This document shows, one piece after another, positions 25,353-33,269 of a stretch of 64,000 nt of DNA. Every line of letters begins with the position of its first letter. The stretch's first letter is position 1. The stretch comes from Acidobacteriota bacterium (GTDB lineage Bacteria; Acidobacteriota; Blastocatellia; Pyrinomonadales; Pyrinomonadaceae): positions 124,001 to 188,000 of the forward strand of contig JAOAPY010000030.1 of NCBI GenBank assembly GCA_025463135.1, in the 5' to 3' direction. The translations under genes and the position numbers were made by a program. The notes below the pieces were generated by a model, which was given only the letters and a program-made list of their open reading frames with translations, was not told the origin of the DNA and ran no database searches.

Positions 25353-26851
25353 AGTCTCCGTTATTCTCTTATAATCAATGTCGTCGTTGCTACTCTCCCA
25401 GCAGGCGACTGGAATTGAAAAAGGACACCCTGAAGGATCACAAACAAAAGATTCTTGTCGTCGACGACGAGAAGATGATTCGCTGGTCGCTTGGCGAAGC
25501 ACTGCGTGGCTGGGGCTACGAGCCCATCGAAGTCGAAACCGCCGCGGCAGCGCTGGCTGCTTTCGATGCCGAGCCACCCGCGGCGATTCTGCTGGACATT
25601 AATTTGCCAGACGGTTCAGGCCTCGACGTGCTGCGCCAGATTCGCCATCGCCAGCCCGAAGCTGTCGCGATCATGATCACGGCCAACGTGCTCATCGATG
25701 AAACAATCGCGGCCCTGCGGGGCGGCGCTTACGATTTCATAGGCAAGCCAATCAATCTTGAAGAGCTGCAGGTAGCAATTCGTAACGGCATCGAAGCCGG
25801 CCGCTTGCGTAAAGAAGTCAAGCTGTTCCGCCGCGAGCGGTCACAACAGTTCACCTTTGCCCAGATCGTGGGTGAGTCTCCGGCAATACGAGAGATGTTG
25901 ACACTCGCACGAAAAGTCGCCGAGAGCGAAGTCTCGTCGGTCTTGTTGCAGGGTGAATCCGGCACGGGAAAAGATCTCGTCGCCAAAGCAATACACTATC
26001 AATCCAGTCGTGCCGAGCAGCCATTCGTGGCGATCAATTGTGCGGCCTTGCCCGGCACGTTGATCGAGAGTGAGCTGTTTGGTTACGAGAAGGGTGCGTT
26101 CACGGACGCGAAGGCACGCAAAGAAGGATTATTCGAACAGGCAGAAGGAGGCACGCTCTTTCTCGACGAGATTGGAGAGTTGGAGCTCAGTCTGCAGGCA
26201 AAACTTTTGCGCGTGCTGGAAGAAGGATCGTTCCGTCGCGTCGGTGGTTTGAAGGACTTGCCCCTGGACGTGCGCGTGATTGCAGCTTCTAATCGGGATC
26301 TGAAGACGGAGGGCGAAGCAGGTCGCTTTCGGGCCGACCTGTTTTATCGTCTCTCGGTGATTCAAATAGATATACCGCCCTTACGCGAGCGTGACGACGA
26401 CGTGAAGCTGCTGGCGGAACACTACATAAGTAGTTTCAGAAATCGGCTGCGCAAAAGCATTGATGGCATAGCCCCTGAGGCGCTGACAGCTTTTCGTCGC
26501 TACAAGTGGCCAGGCAATGTTCGCGAATTGCGGAATGTGATCGAGCGGGCCATGATTCTCGAGGACGAGGAAACGATTACGACAAAATATCTGCCCCGTG
26601 GTTTGGTGAGTGAATCGCACACGGGAAACGGAGTGCCCTTCGATGGTGCGAAAGCCGCAGCCCAATTTCATTTGCCCGCCGCCGGAGTGTCGCTGGACGG
26701 AGTCGAGATGTCTCTGGTACGGCAAGCCCTGGAACAAAGTGGGGGCAATCAGACCAGGGCCGCGGAGCTCCTCGATATCTCGCGCGATCAGCTTCGCTAT
26801 CGCATGAAGAAGCTCGAGGGACTTGGCGCAGTGGCAGTCGAATCGGAATAA
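25349..26851 (+). CDS. sigma-54-dependent NtrC-family response regulator
   Basis: 500 residues. Receiver domain at about 30-145 with ILVVDDEKM, phosphoacceptor Asp in [11 protein letters not shown] and Lys in GKPI. AAA+ domain at about 165-405: GESGTGKD Walker [13 protein letters not shown] (the sigma-54 contact loop; GAFTGA in most, GAFTDA is a known variant), LFLDEIGEL Walker [11 protein letters not shown]. The Fis-type helix-turn-helix is at the end ([20 protein letters not shown]). It is expected to activate sigma-54 promoters when phosphorylated, most simply those before the cytochrome genes. The GTG start overlaps the upstream gene. The kinase gene follows 42 bp downstream. Confidence 0.93.
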   Translation: MKSPLFSYNQCRRCYSPSRRLELKKDTLKDHKQKILVVDDEKMIRWSLGEALRGWGYEPIEVETAAAALAAFDAEPPAAILLDINLPDGSGLDVLRQIRHRQPEAVAIMITANVLIDETIAALRGGAYDFIGKPINLEELQVAIRNGIEAGRLRKEVKLFRRERSQQFTFAQIVGESPAIREMLTLARKVAESEVSSVLLQGESGTGKDLVAKAIHYQSSRAEQPFVAINCAALPGTLIESELFGYEKGAFTDAKARKEGLFEQAEGGTLFLDEIGELELSLQAKLLRVLEEGSFRRVGGLKDLPLDVRVIAASNRDLKTEGEAGRFRADLFYRLSVIQIDIPPLRERDDDVKLLAEHYISSFRNRLRKSIDGIAPEALTAFRRYKWPGNVRELRNVIERAMILEDEETITTKYLPRGLVSESHTGNGVPFDGAKAAAQFHLPAAGVSLDGVEMSLVRQALEQSGGNQTRAAELLDISRDQLRYRMKKLEGLGAVAVESE

Positions 26852-26893
26852 GGAATGGTCCTGACTCTCTAGAGTTCTGTCGATCCCAAACTC

Positions 26894-28420
26894 ATGGCCA
26901 ACTCCGCAGTACCAATCCCGGATCACGAACCTGGTGAGGCATACAACTCGGACGATTTTGAACGCTCGCTCAAAGAGTTGGCCGATATCAAGTTCGCGCT
27001 TGATCAGTCAACGATCGTCGCCATCACCGACCAGCGCGGGATCATCAATTACGTCAACGAAGAGTTCTGCCGCATCTCGAAGTATTCGCGCGCAGAGTTG
27101 CTGGGCCAGGATCATCGCATCATTAATTCCGCGTACCATCCAAAGGAGTTCATCCGCAACATCTGGACCACGATCGGCAGCGGCAGAGTATGGAAGGGCG
27201 AGATTTGCAATCGCGCCAAAGACGGCAGCATCTACTGGGTGGACACGACGATCGTTCCCTTTCTAAACGAGGAGGAGAAACCATACCAATACGTTGCCAT
27301 TCGTCACGACATCACCGCGCGCAAGCTGGGTGAAGAGAGAATTCTGGAGCAGGCCGCACTCCTGGACCGGGCCCAGGATGCAATCCTGGTGCGGGACCTC
27401 CACGACACTATCATCTACTGGAACAAGAGCGCTGAGCGACTCTACGGCTGGGGCGCAACTGAAGCGATCGGACAGAACGCGCTGGATCTCTTGTTCAAAT
27501 ACTCACCACCTGAATATGCAACAGCGCAAAACGTACTCCATGAGACAGGTGAGTGGCGCGGCGAGATGCAGCAGGTTACTAAAGACGGGCGGGAGATCAT
27601 TGTCGAGAGTCGTTGGACGCTGGTCCTTGACGAAGATGGAAACCCTCATCGGAAGCTGGTGGTAAATACTGATATCACTGAGAAGAAGGGGTTGCAAACT
27701 GAACTCCAGCGAGCAGCGCAACTTTCATTTGTCGGCGAATTGGCTGCCGGCCTGGCACACGAGATCAAGAATCCGCTGGCCGGAATTCAAGGTGCTGTCG
27801 ATATCCTGATCCGCCGTCGCGATAAGAACGATCCCGAACGCGAGGTCCTGCAAGGCATGCGGGATGAGGTTGTTAGGATTGATAAGACAGTACGCGTGCT
27901 GCTTGCCCGTGCCCGTCCACGCCTTGTCTCAATGCGGGCAACCTCGCTCACTGAAGTAGTGGGACGCGCCGTCAACCTGGCGCGGGCGCAATTGGCGAGT
28001 GCCGCTGCGGGCCAACGCGTTACTATTGAATTCGAGCCGGCAGCGGATCCGTTAATCATTTCCCTGGACCCGGGGCAAATCGAAGACGCTGTGCTAAACC
28101 TCATTATCAACGCCATCGAAGCGTCAGATGGGAATGGTAAAGTCAAGATTAGAGTAGCTCGCATGCAAGATGATCGCTCGGCGGAATTTGGGGACGAGGT
28201 GATAATCGAAGTGTCCGATAATGGCCGGGGCATCGCGGAGGAAGATCTTAATCGCATCTTCAATCCATTTTTTACCACGCGTGAGGCGGGGACCGGCCTC
28301 GGGCTTCCAGCAGTTCGTCGAATTGCTCGCGCACACGGCGGTCGTGTCGATGTGAGTACCGCTGCCGGGAAAGGCTCTACGTTCAGCATTCATCTGCCGG
28401 TAATCCCCGAAGACAGCTAG
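26894..28420 (+). CDS. PAS-PAS sensor histidine kinase (NtrB-like)
   Basis: 508 residues, no membrane segment. Two PAS domains at about 30-150 and 155-275, each followed by a PAC motif (YQYVAIRHDITARK; HRKLVVNTDITEKK). The H-box is LAAGLAHEIKNPLAGIQGAV near residue 296, then the ATPase domain with NLIINAIEAS (N), VSDNGRGI (G1), FFTTREAGTGLGL (G2). This is the NtrB subgroup that pairs with sigma-54 regulators. A soluble PAS sensor suggests a cytoplasmic cue such as redox state or a ligand; neither PAS shows obvious haem or flavin residues to me. Together with the preceding gene it forms a two-component system next to the cytochromes. Confidence 0.92.
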   Translation: MANSAVPIPDHEPGEAYNSDDFERSLKELADIKFALDQSTIVAITDQRGIINYVNEEFCRISKYSRAELLGQDHRIINSAYHPKEFIRNIWTTIGSGRVWKGEICNRAKDGSIYWVDTTIVPFLNEEEKPYQYVAIRHDITARKLGEERILEQAALLDRAQDAILVRDLHDTIIYWNKSAERLYGWGATEAIGQNALDLLFKYSPPEYATAQNVLHETGEWRGEMQQVTKDGREIIVESRWTLVLDEDGNPHRKLVVNTDITEKKGLQTELQRAAQLSFVGELAAGLAHEIKNPLAGIQGAVDILIRRRDKNDPEREVLQGMRDEVVRIDKTVRVLLARARPRLVSMRATSLTEVVGRAVNLARAQLASAAAGQRVTIEFEPAADPLIISLDPGQIEDAVLNLIINAIEASDGNGKVKIRVARMQDDRSAEFGDEVIIEVSDNGRGIAEEDLNRIFNPFFTTREAGTGLGLPAVRRIARAHGGRVDVSTAAGKGSTFSIHLPVIPEDS

Positions 28421-28513
28421 CCAACCCAGGCCGGGATCCCCGCGGGAGCCGGCGTGATTTGATCGCCCCTACAATTCGAACAGGGAAGCGTGGTGCGTAA
28501 GACGGACGGCACT

Positions 28514-28553
28514 AAAAAAAAGGAGATGCACCAAAACAGCGTGCATCCCCTTT
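28514..28553 (-). terminator. rho-independent terminator of the secreted-protein gene
   Basis: On the minus strand a stem AAGGGGATGCAC / GTGCATCTCCTT with a short loop is followed by eight T. It ends 24 bp past the stop codon at 28577. Confidence 0.8.
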
Positions 28554-28576
28554 AGTAGGTGGTCTCTTAAAGCTAA

Positions 28577-29170
28577 CTACTTGACGTCCACCGCCCCACT
28601 AATGATGTTGAATACCACGTCACCACTGAGCGATGTCTTCTGGGTCTTTTCATCGAAGAACAGGATACCCGAGAATGTTGCGTAGCCTTGAGAACCTTCC
28701 CAGGTTTGCGTGCCGCCGCTAACATTAAGTAAAAGGAAGACGGTGGCCTTTGTTCCGGTTTTGTCCCAATCCATTGACCCTTTACCAACGGTGCCATAGA
28801 GCGCGCCGGCGTATCCGGCAGCACCCTTGAGGGTTGTCGTATAAACCGGCAGCGTCCATGCGCCGCCTGTTAACTCGGTACGAAAACCCGGAACTGGAAT
28901 GACCGGCGAACAGTTCATGGACAAGCTGAACGATCCAGGGAAAGCCCCGGTGGTCCGCCCCAGGAAACTGTACCCAAACAGGGTCTCCGTTTTGGTCGCA
29001 TCGTCAACACCAGCGATACCGTCGCTAATCTCGATTGCGTTCAAATGCGTGATCGGCACGATGGGTTCCGGCGGCAGACGAATTGTCGCGACCCTCTGGG
29101 CCATAACACTGCCTAAGCCTGCCAGTAGCACGAAGGCTGTTGTCAACAAAATCTGTTTGCTTGTTTTCAT
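28577..29170 (-). CDS. secreted hypothetical protein
   Basis: 197 residues from ATG 29170, set by the ribosome site TAAGGAGATATCTC directly upstream; a longer frame to 29329 lacks one. A signal peptide (ILLTTAFVLLAGLGSVMA) is followed by beta-rich sequence: TKTETLFGYSFLGRTTGAF, a GYAGALYGTVGKGSM repeat of small residues, and SGGTQTWEGSQGYATFSG. No catalytic motif is visible. It resembles small exported proteins with a lipocalin- or allene-oxide-cyclase-like barrel, which is only an impression. It stands alone, with its own promoter region and terminator. Confidence 0.75.
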   Translation of the reverse strand: MKTSKQILLTTAFVLLAGLGSVMAQRVATIRLPPEPIVPITHLNAIEISDGIAGVDDATKTETLFGYSFLGRTTGAFPGSFSLSMNCSPVIPVPGFRTELTGGAWTLPVYTTTLKGAAGYAGALYGTVGKGSMDWDKTGTKATVFLLLNVSGGTQTWEGSQGYATFSGILFFDEKTQKTSLSGDVVFNIISGAVDVK

Positions 29171-29582
29171 GAGATATCTCCTTAAGTCAGGTAAATTATT
29201 ACGCGCCGGCGATTCCAGTGCTCCCTTGCCCGAATAGAATGAAGACCACGAGCTCGCCTGCTTTTGTTTTCCGTCCTCGCCTGGGAACAGTTCACGCTGG
29301 GGGCCGGAAAATACATTACGAGTCATCAAAAGGTTAAGCGTGAACTGCGTCGCATTCCTTCAGGTTGCGCTTGTTCACGAGATGCTCGTACGCGACGTGA
29401 TTCAAAATAGCTATACGTATCGCTGCCCACGTGAAGCGCAATCCTTGTTCCCAAAGAAAGTGCCGCAAAAGACAGCTCCACACGTTGGCGTACTCTCGGC
29501 CGTGCGTGTTTCTTCTCATAATTTAGGCAAAAGTCCTCAGCCACCACCGTCACTCCACCTTCTTTCGCGCGTAATTCCCACG

Positions 29583-29697
29583 ACATACACGTTGCGACTT
29601 GCAGGAGAAGAAACGGAAGACCTGCGGCTGATGGAAGTTGTGAAAAGCGGTCGCGTCGACTTTACGCCGCTGCTGACACATCTTGTGCCCAACCGCT
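29583..29697 (+). pseudogene. C-terminal remnant of a zinc-type alcohol dehydrogenase
   Basis: The frame reads LRLMEVVKSGRVDFTPLLTH, close to the RLMELIxSGRVDxTPLxTHxF segment near the C-terminus of medium-chain alcohol dehydrogenases. It breaks off at the start of a family-E repeat, and nothing else of the enzyme is present. It is in frame with the Usp gene downstream but lies far before its start. Confidence 0.4.
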
Positions 29698-29757
29698 GGC
29701 GGACAAGTCCGCTATCTACAGGGGAAGGTTTTTTAGTCAGCTTTCTAAACGGGAAAA
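29697..29757. repeat. family-E repeat, diverged copy 4
   Basis: GCTGGCGGACAAGTCCGCTA and the end AGCTTTCTAAACGGG resemble the other family-E units. The rest of 29171-29936 has no supported gene. Confidence 0.45.
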
Positions 29758-29936
29758 GTTTTCCGATTCGCTTTATCCAGTATCAGTCACGGATCTTGAA
29801 CCTGCGCGAAGTTGCTCACGAGCTAGCGCAAAAGCTCGCAAGCGGGCCAATCCTACTTACCAATAGCTGGATATTGCAGCGGCACGGTCGTTGCACAAAG
29901 CGTCAGAGGAGGCAGGGCCGGGACCCTGAAGAAGTT

Positions 29937-30872
29937 ATGAAAATCGAGTGCATCCTGTGTCCTACCGATCTCTCGCCGGACTCTGACGAGGCTCTGCGAT
30001 ATGCGATTGCCTTAGCGCGATCTTATAACGCGGAACTGATCCTTTTGCATTGCGATCCGATCGATGACGGTCTGGCCACGCCGGCCGCGCACGATGAAGC
30101 GGCGCAAACTATCAGAGAGGCATTAGAGAAACACTATGGCTCGGCCGATCTCGAGGGGCTCGATTGGCGAACGTTGATCGTCAACTCTGACGACGCCGGA
30201 GCGGCTATTGCCCGTGAGGCCGCCCAGTACGGCGTCGATCTAATCGTCATGCGCTCACGCCGCCGGCCGCATCGCGCGGCGCTAATGGGGTCGACCGCTG
30301 AGTCGGTTTCACGGAACGCGCCCTGTCCAGTTCTGGTGATGCACACTGATGAGCGCGATTGGGTACGCGGCTCGGAAACCGGCATCGAACTAAAACGTGT
30401 TCTGGTGGCCTATGATTTCTCGGATTACTCTGAGTTGGCGCTTAAATATGCATTATCGTTTGCTCAGGAGTATCAGTCAGAATTGCACCTGCTGCATGTC
30501 TTGCCACCCTTCACAGCCAATGAATCGGAAATCTCCTGTTACCCGCTCGGCCGCGAGAGCACCTATCACAAGGCCGCGCACCGTTTACAAAAGGCAGTTC
30601 CCCCGGAAGCGCATCTTTGGTGCAACATCAAGCACGCCGTCAGCGAGGGACAGCCCTATCGCGAAGTACTTGGCTATGCGGAAAAGAACAAAATTGATCT
30701 GATCTGTTTGGGAGCGCATGGAGCAGGTTTTGGCATGCGGGCCCTCTTCGGATCGAACGTAGACCGAGTGATACGCCAGGCGCCCTGTCCTGTGCTGGTG
30801 ACTCGCCCACTGAAGCCGGCAATGTCATGCCTGCGCCACGCTGACCATCAAATGGAATTGGCAACCGTGTAA
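29937..30872 (+). CDS. tandem universal stress protein (UspA) domains
   Basis: 311 residues from ATG 29937. The longer open frame begins 600 bp earlier but covers repeat and remnant DNA. Domain 1 (about 1-145) starts IECILCPTDLSPDSDEALRY and ends with MGSTAESVSRNAPCPVLVMH. Domain 2 (about 150-295) starts RVLVAYDFSDYSELALKYAL and has LGAHGAGFGMRALFGSNVDR. The second keeps the glycine-rich G-x2-G-x9-G(S/T) nucleotide loop better than the first, so only one half may bind ATP. Soluble, cytoplasmic, a general stress protein of unknown partner. Confidence 0.9.
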   Translation: MKIECILCPTDLSPDSDEALRYAIALARSYNAELILLHCDPIDDGLATPAAHDEAAQTIREALEKHYGSADLEGLDWRTLIVNSDDAGAAIAREAAQYGVDLIVMRSRRRPHRAALMGSTAESVSRNAPCPVLVMHTDERDWVRGSETGIELKRVLVAYDFSDYSELALKYALSFAQEYQSELHLLHVLPPFTANESEISCYPLGRESTYHKAAHRLQKAVPPEAHLWCNIKHAVSEGQPYREVLGYAEKNKIDLICLGAHGAGFGMRALFGSNVDRVIRQAPCPVLVTRPLKPAMSCLRHADHQMELATV

Positions 30873-30887
30873 AGTCAGGGTCCGAAT

Positions 30888-30960
30888 TGTAGGGGTGGAC
30901 ATATGTGTCCGCCCTGATTCGTTGTGGGCCACAGGGCGGACACGCAGGTCCGCCCCTACC
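30888..30960. repeat. family-D repeat, copy 2
   Basis: GTAGGGGTGGACATATGTGT at 30889 and ACGCAGGTCCGCCCCTAC at 30942-30959 are inverted ends, with GTCCGCCCTG/CAGGGCGGAC inside. It fills the gap before the next gene. Confidence 0.65.
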
Positions 30961-31159
30961 CTCGGATCACGCCTGCTGCCGGATCGAAAATTCCACCTCC
31001 GGCGACTGCCTTTCTTTCCGCTCACAAAAACTTTCAATCGGCTCGTCCATGGCACGGCTTATGCGATAAGGGACCGTGAGACTCCCCGTGTGTAGCAAAA
31101 GAAGTCAAATTTCGCTGGAGAGCTTTCATAAAGAGACGCTCAAAGTACTTCTTTCGCAG

Positions 31160-32398
31160 ATGGGACAACGGACCGAGATGCTAACCCGTCTTAATCGCCT
31201 GTCAGCATTTATCGCAGTTTGCGGGATGATCTGCCTTGGCCCAAGCGCGGCCCTGGCCCAACACTCGATCGCAGAATTCCAAAAGATCCTCAGCGACCGC
31301 GCAAACTTTGAGGAGACCGATTTCGCTGCACTGGAACAGGGTGAGTCGGTTGTTCGACTTTTGCCGGTAAAGGACAAGAGGGAAGTCGCCGTTTGTGGGC
31401 TCGTTAACTTGAACGTTCCGGCCGAGCTGTTTCTCCAGTCTTTCCGCGAGAGCATGACGCAGAAAAACAATCCCGCAATTCTGGAGATCGGAAGGTTCAG
31501 TGGTACGCCTACGATTGCTGACTTGCAATCACTTACCTTTGAAGAGCGTGATATCGAAGATCTGAAAGAGTGCGTCGTGGGGAACTGCAAGCTGAAGCTG
31601 TCGGCGATGATGATCGAGCGTCTTCACGAAGAGGTGAGTTGGGAGGCGGCGGACTATCGCGCTCAGGCAACTCGCCTGCTCAAGCTGATGCTCGTGGAAT
31701 ATGTGCGTGACTATCTGGCGCGAGGAGATGTGGCGCTGATTCAATACAATGATAAGTCGGAAGAGATTCGGATGGCAGAGGAGCAGCGCGCTTTGATGAC
31801 GGCACCTGGTTACATCAACAAGGTGCTTCCTGAATTTCCACATCAGCTCAAAGGTTTTGCCAAATCAGAACTATCCCTGGTTGAGGATGCCATCGTATGG
31901 TCCAAGATCAAGTTTGGCCTAAAACCTGTCATTACCTTCAACCACATTAAGATTTACAGGCGGGTGCAGGAGAGCGGTCCACAGATCCTGATTGCCTCGA
32001 AACAGATTTATGCTAACCACTATTTTGATTCGTCACTGGCCTTGACGGCATTCGTGAATCTTCCGGGTGCGAGTGCCGGCTCTTATCTGTTTTATGAGAA
32101 CCGATCGCGGGCCGACGGACTGGAAGGTGTCTTCGGCAAGATCAAACGCGGCATGGTCGAGGACAAAGCCGTAAACGGTTTGAAGATGATTCTGGAAAAT
32201 TCAAAAGCCAGCCTGAGCGCGCGCACAGTCAGAGAAACCGAGACGGCCGCGGATGAAGCACCGGGCTGGCGACGATGGAAGTTCGGTAGGGTTCACGTGT
32301 TCCTGTTGGGGTTGATCATCACTGCGTTCGTCGCTTTGTTCGCGCTCGGTAATTATGGATGGAAGGGCAACCAACGCGGGACCGCACCACTGACATAA
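31160..32398 (+). CDS. exported hypothetical protein with C-terminal membrane anchor
   Basis: 412 residues from ATG 31160 (31178 also possible); the frame upstream to 31076 is less likely. A signal peptide (RLSAFIAVCGMICLGPSAAL) leads into a long periplasmic helical/mixed domain with DIEDLKECVVGNCKLKLSAM and an EEVSWEAADYRAQATRLLKL segment. Near the end VFLLGLIITAFVALFALG is a transmembrane helix, leaving a short basic tail inside. The predicted topology is periplasmic with one or two anchors. I do not recognise the family. It lies between the Usp gene and a SnoaL-like gene without obvious operon signals. Confidence 0.7.
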   Translation: MGQRTEMLTRLNRLSAFIAVCGMICLGPSAALAQHSIAEFQKILSDRANFEETDFAALEQGESVVRLLPVKDKREVAVCGLVNLNVPAELFLQSFRESMTQKNNPAILEIGRFSGTPTIADLQSLTFEERDIEDLKECVVGNCKLKLSAMMIERLHEEVSWEAADYRAQATRLLKLMLVEYVRDYLARGDVALIQYNDKSEEIRMAEEQRALMTAPGYINKVLPEFPHQLKGFAKSELSLVEDAIVWSKIKFGLKPVITFNHIKIYRRVQESGPQILIASKQIYANHYFDSSLALTAFVNLPGASAGSYLFYENRSRADGLEGVFGKIKRGMVEDKAVNGLKMILENSKASLSARTVRETETAADEAPGWRRWKFGRVHVFLLGLIITAFVALFALGNYGWKGNQRGTAPLT

Positions 32399-32479
32399 CT
32401 CGAGGCGCAATTTACGCTTGGATAATCATGAACCGCATAGCAATCAACCGGATGCTTGCTTGCTGAAGGAGGTTTGAAA

Positions 32480-32881
32480 ATGGGCGCACAGACATCCCCT
32501 GCTCAGGAGCTGAATGACGAACGAGCAATTCGGGACCTGGTCGACAAGTGGCTTGCTGCCACCAGGACGGGCGATCTCAAGACGGTCCTCAGCCTAATGG
32601 ACGATGACGTGATCTTCATGGTCCCTGGCCAGGAGCCCTTTGGGAAAGAGGCATTCGCGGCAAATAGCGAGCAGATGAAGGATACGCGCGTCGAAGGAAC
32701 CAGTGACATTCGGGAGATTAAGATCCTGGGCGATTGGGCCTGGATGCGCAATCACCTCGAGGTGACGATTACACCGCCGAACGGTGATGCCATGACGCGT
32801 ACGGGCTACACGCTCACTATTTTGCGTAAGAATGCGGACGGCGCGTGGGTCTTAGCTCGAGATGCAAATCTTTTGACGTAA
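32480..32881 (+). CDS. SnoaL-like/SgcJ-family small protein
   Basis: 133 residues from ATG 32480, with AAGGAGG 7-8 bp upstream, a strong site that decides the start. The cone-shaped NTF2/SnoaL fold is recognised from AIRDLVDKWLAATRTGDLKT, VLSLMDDDVIFMVPGQEP, FGKEAFAAN and GTSDIREIKILGDWAWMRNH. Family members act as dimers and include isomerases and hydrolases, but most (SgcJ/EcaC group) have no known substrate. No signal peptide. Confidence 0.85.
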   Translation: MGAQTSPAQELNDERAIRDLVDKWLAATRTGDLKTVLSLMDDDVIFMVPGQEPFGKEAFAANSEQMKDTRVEGTSDIREIKILGDWAWMRNHLEVTITPPNGDAMTRTGYTLTILRKNADGAWVLARDANLLT

Positions 32882-33020
32882 GGGAACTGGCGTCGAGCCG
32901 TAGAAAAACCGTAGCGCATCCGCAGTCGATCAGGGGAGAGTAATTTTTCATCGACACACGGAGACTCGCATTCCGAGAATGGTAAGCTGCAAGCCTACTC
33001 ACAGTCGCAATTGTCGCTGA

Positions 33021-33173
33021 CTACCCTTTTCGCTTGAAGTATTGCACGGCGCGCTCGTGTTTTTCTGCACCCGCCCTCGTATCGAACGTGCCGAGGTTCT
33101 TCCGCTTGCCGGTCTTCGGATCTACTTTGCGTGAATAGAGTCGGTATTTACCTGATGGCAATTTTCTAATCAT
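33021..33173 (-). CDS. small conserved basic protein (GKYRLYSRK type)
   Basis: 50 residues from ATG 33173. It reads MIRKLPSGKYRLYSRKVDPK then NLGTFDTRAGAEKHERAVQY, a pattern I recall from short hypothetical proteins in many bacteria. It is highly basic with one predicted beta hairpin and a helix. A TTG at 33215 is an alternative start. Role unknown; nucleic-acid contact is plausible from the charge only. Confidence 0.6.
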   Translation of the reverse strand: MIRKLPSGKYRLYSRKVDPKTGKRKNLGTFDTRAGAEKHERAVQYFKRKG

Positions 33174-33269
33174 TTGATCTGCCGCCTTACGAACCAGCGG
33201 CCCCCTTCTCTTCAACGGAGTCGCGATTGATTAGTTTTGAGAATCCCGATGTGATTGAAGCTGAGCCGA

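Noticed and set aside
29340-29936. N-terminal 199 codons in frame with the Usp pair
   Set aside because: They cover a gene remnant and a repeat; ATG 29937 starts the Usp domain exactly.
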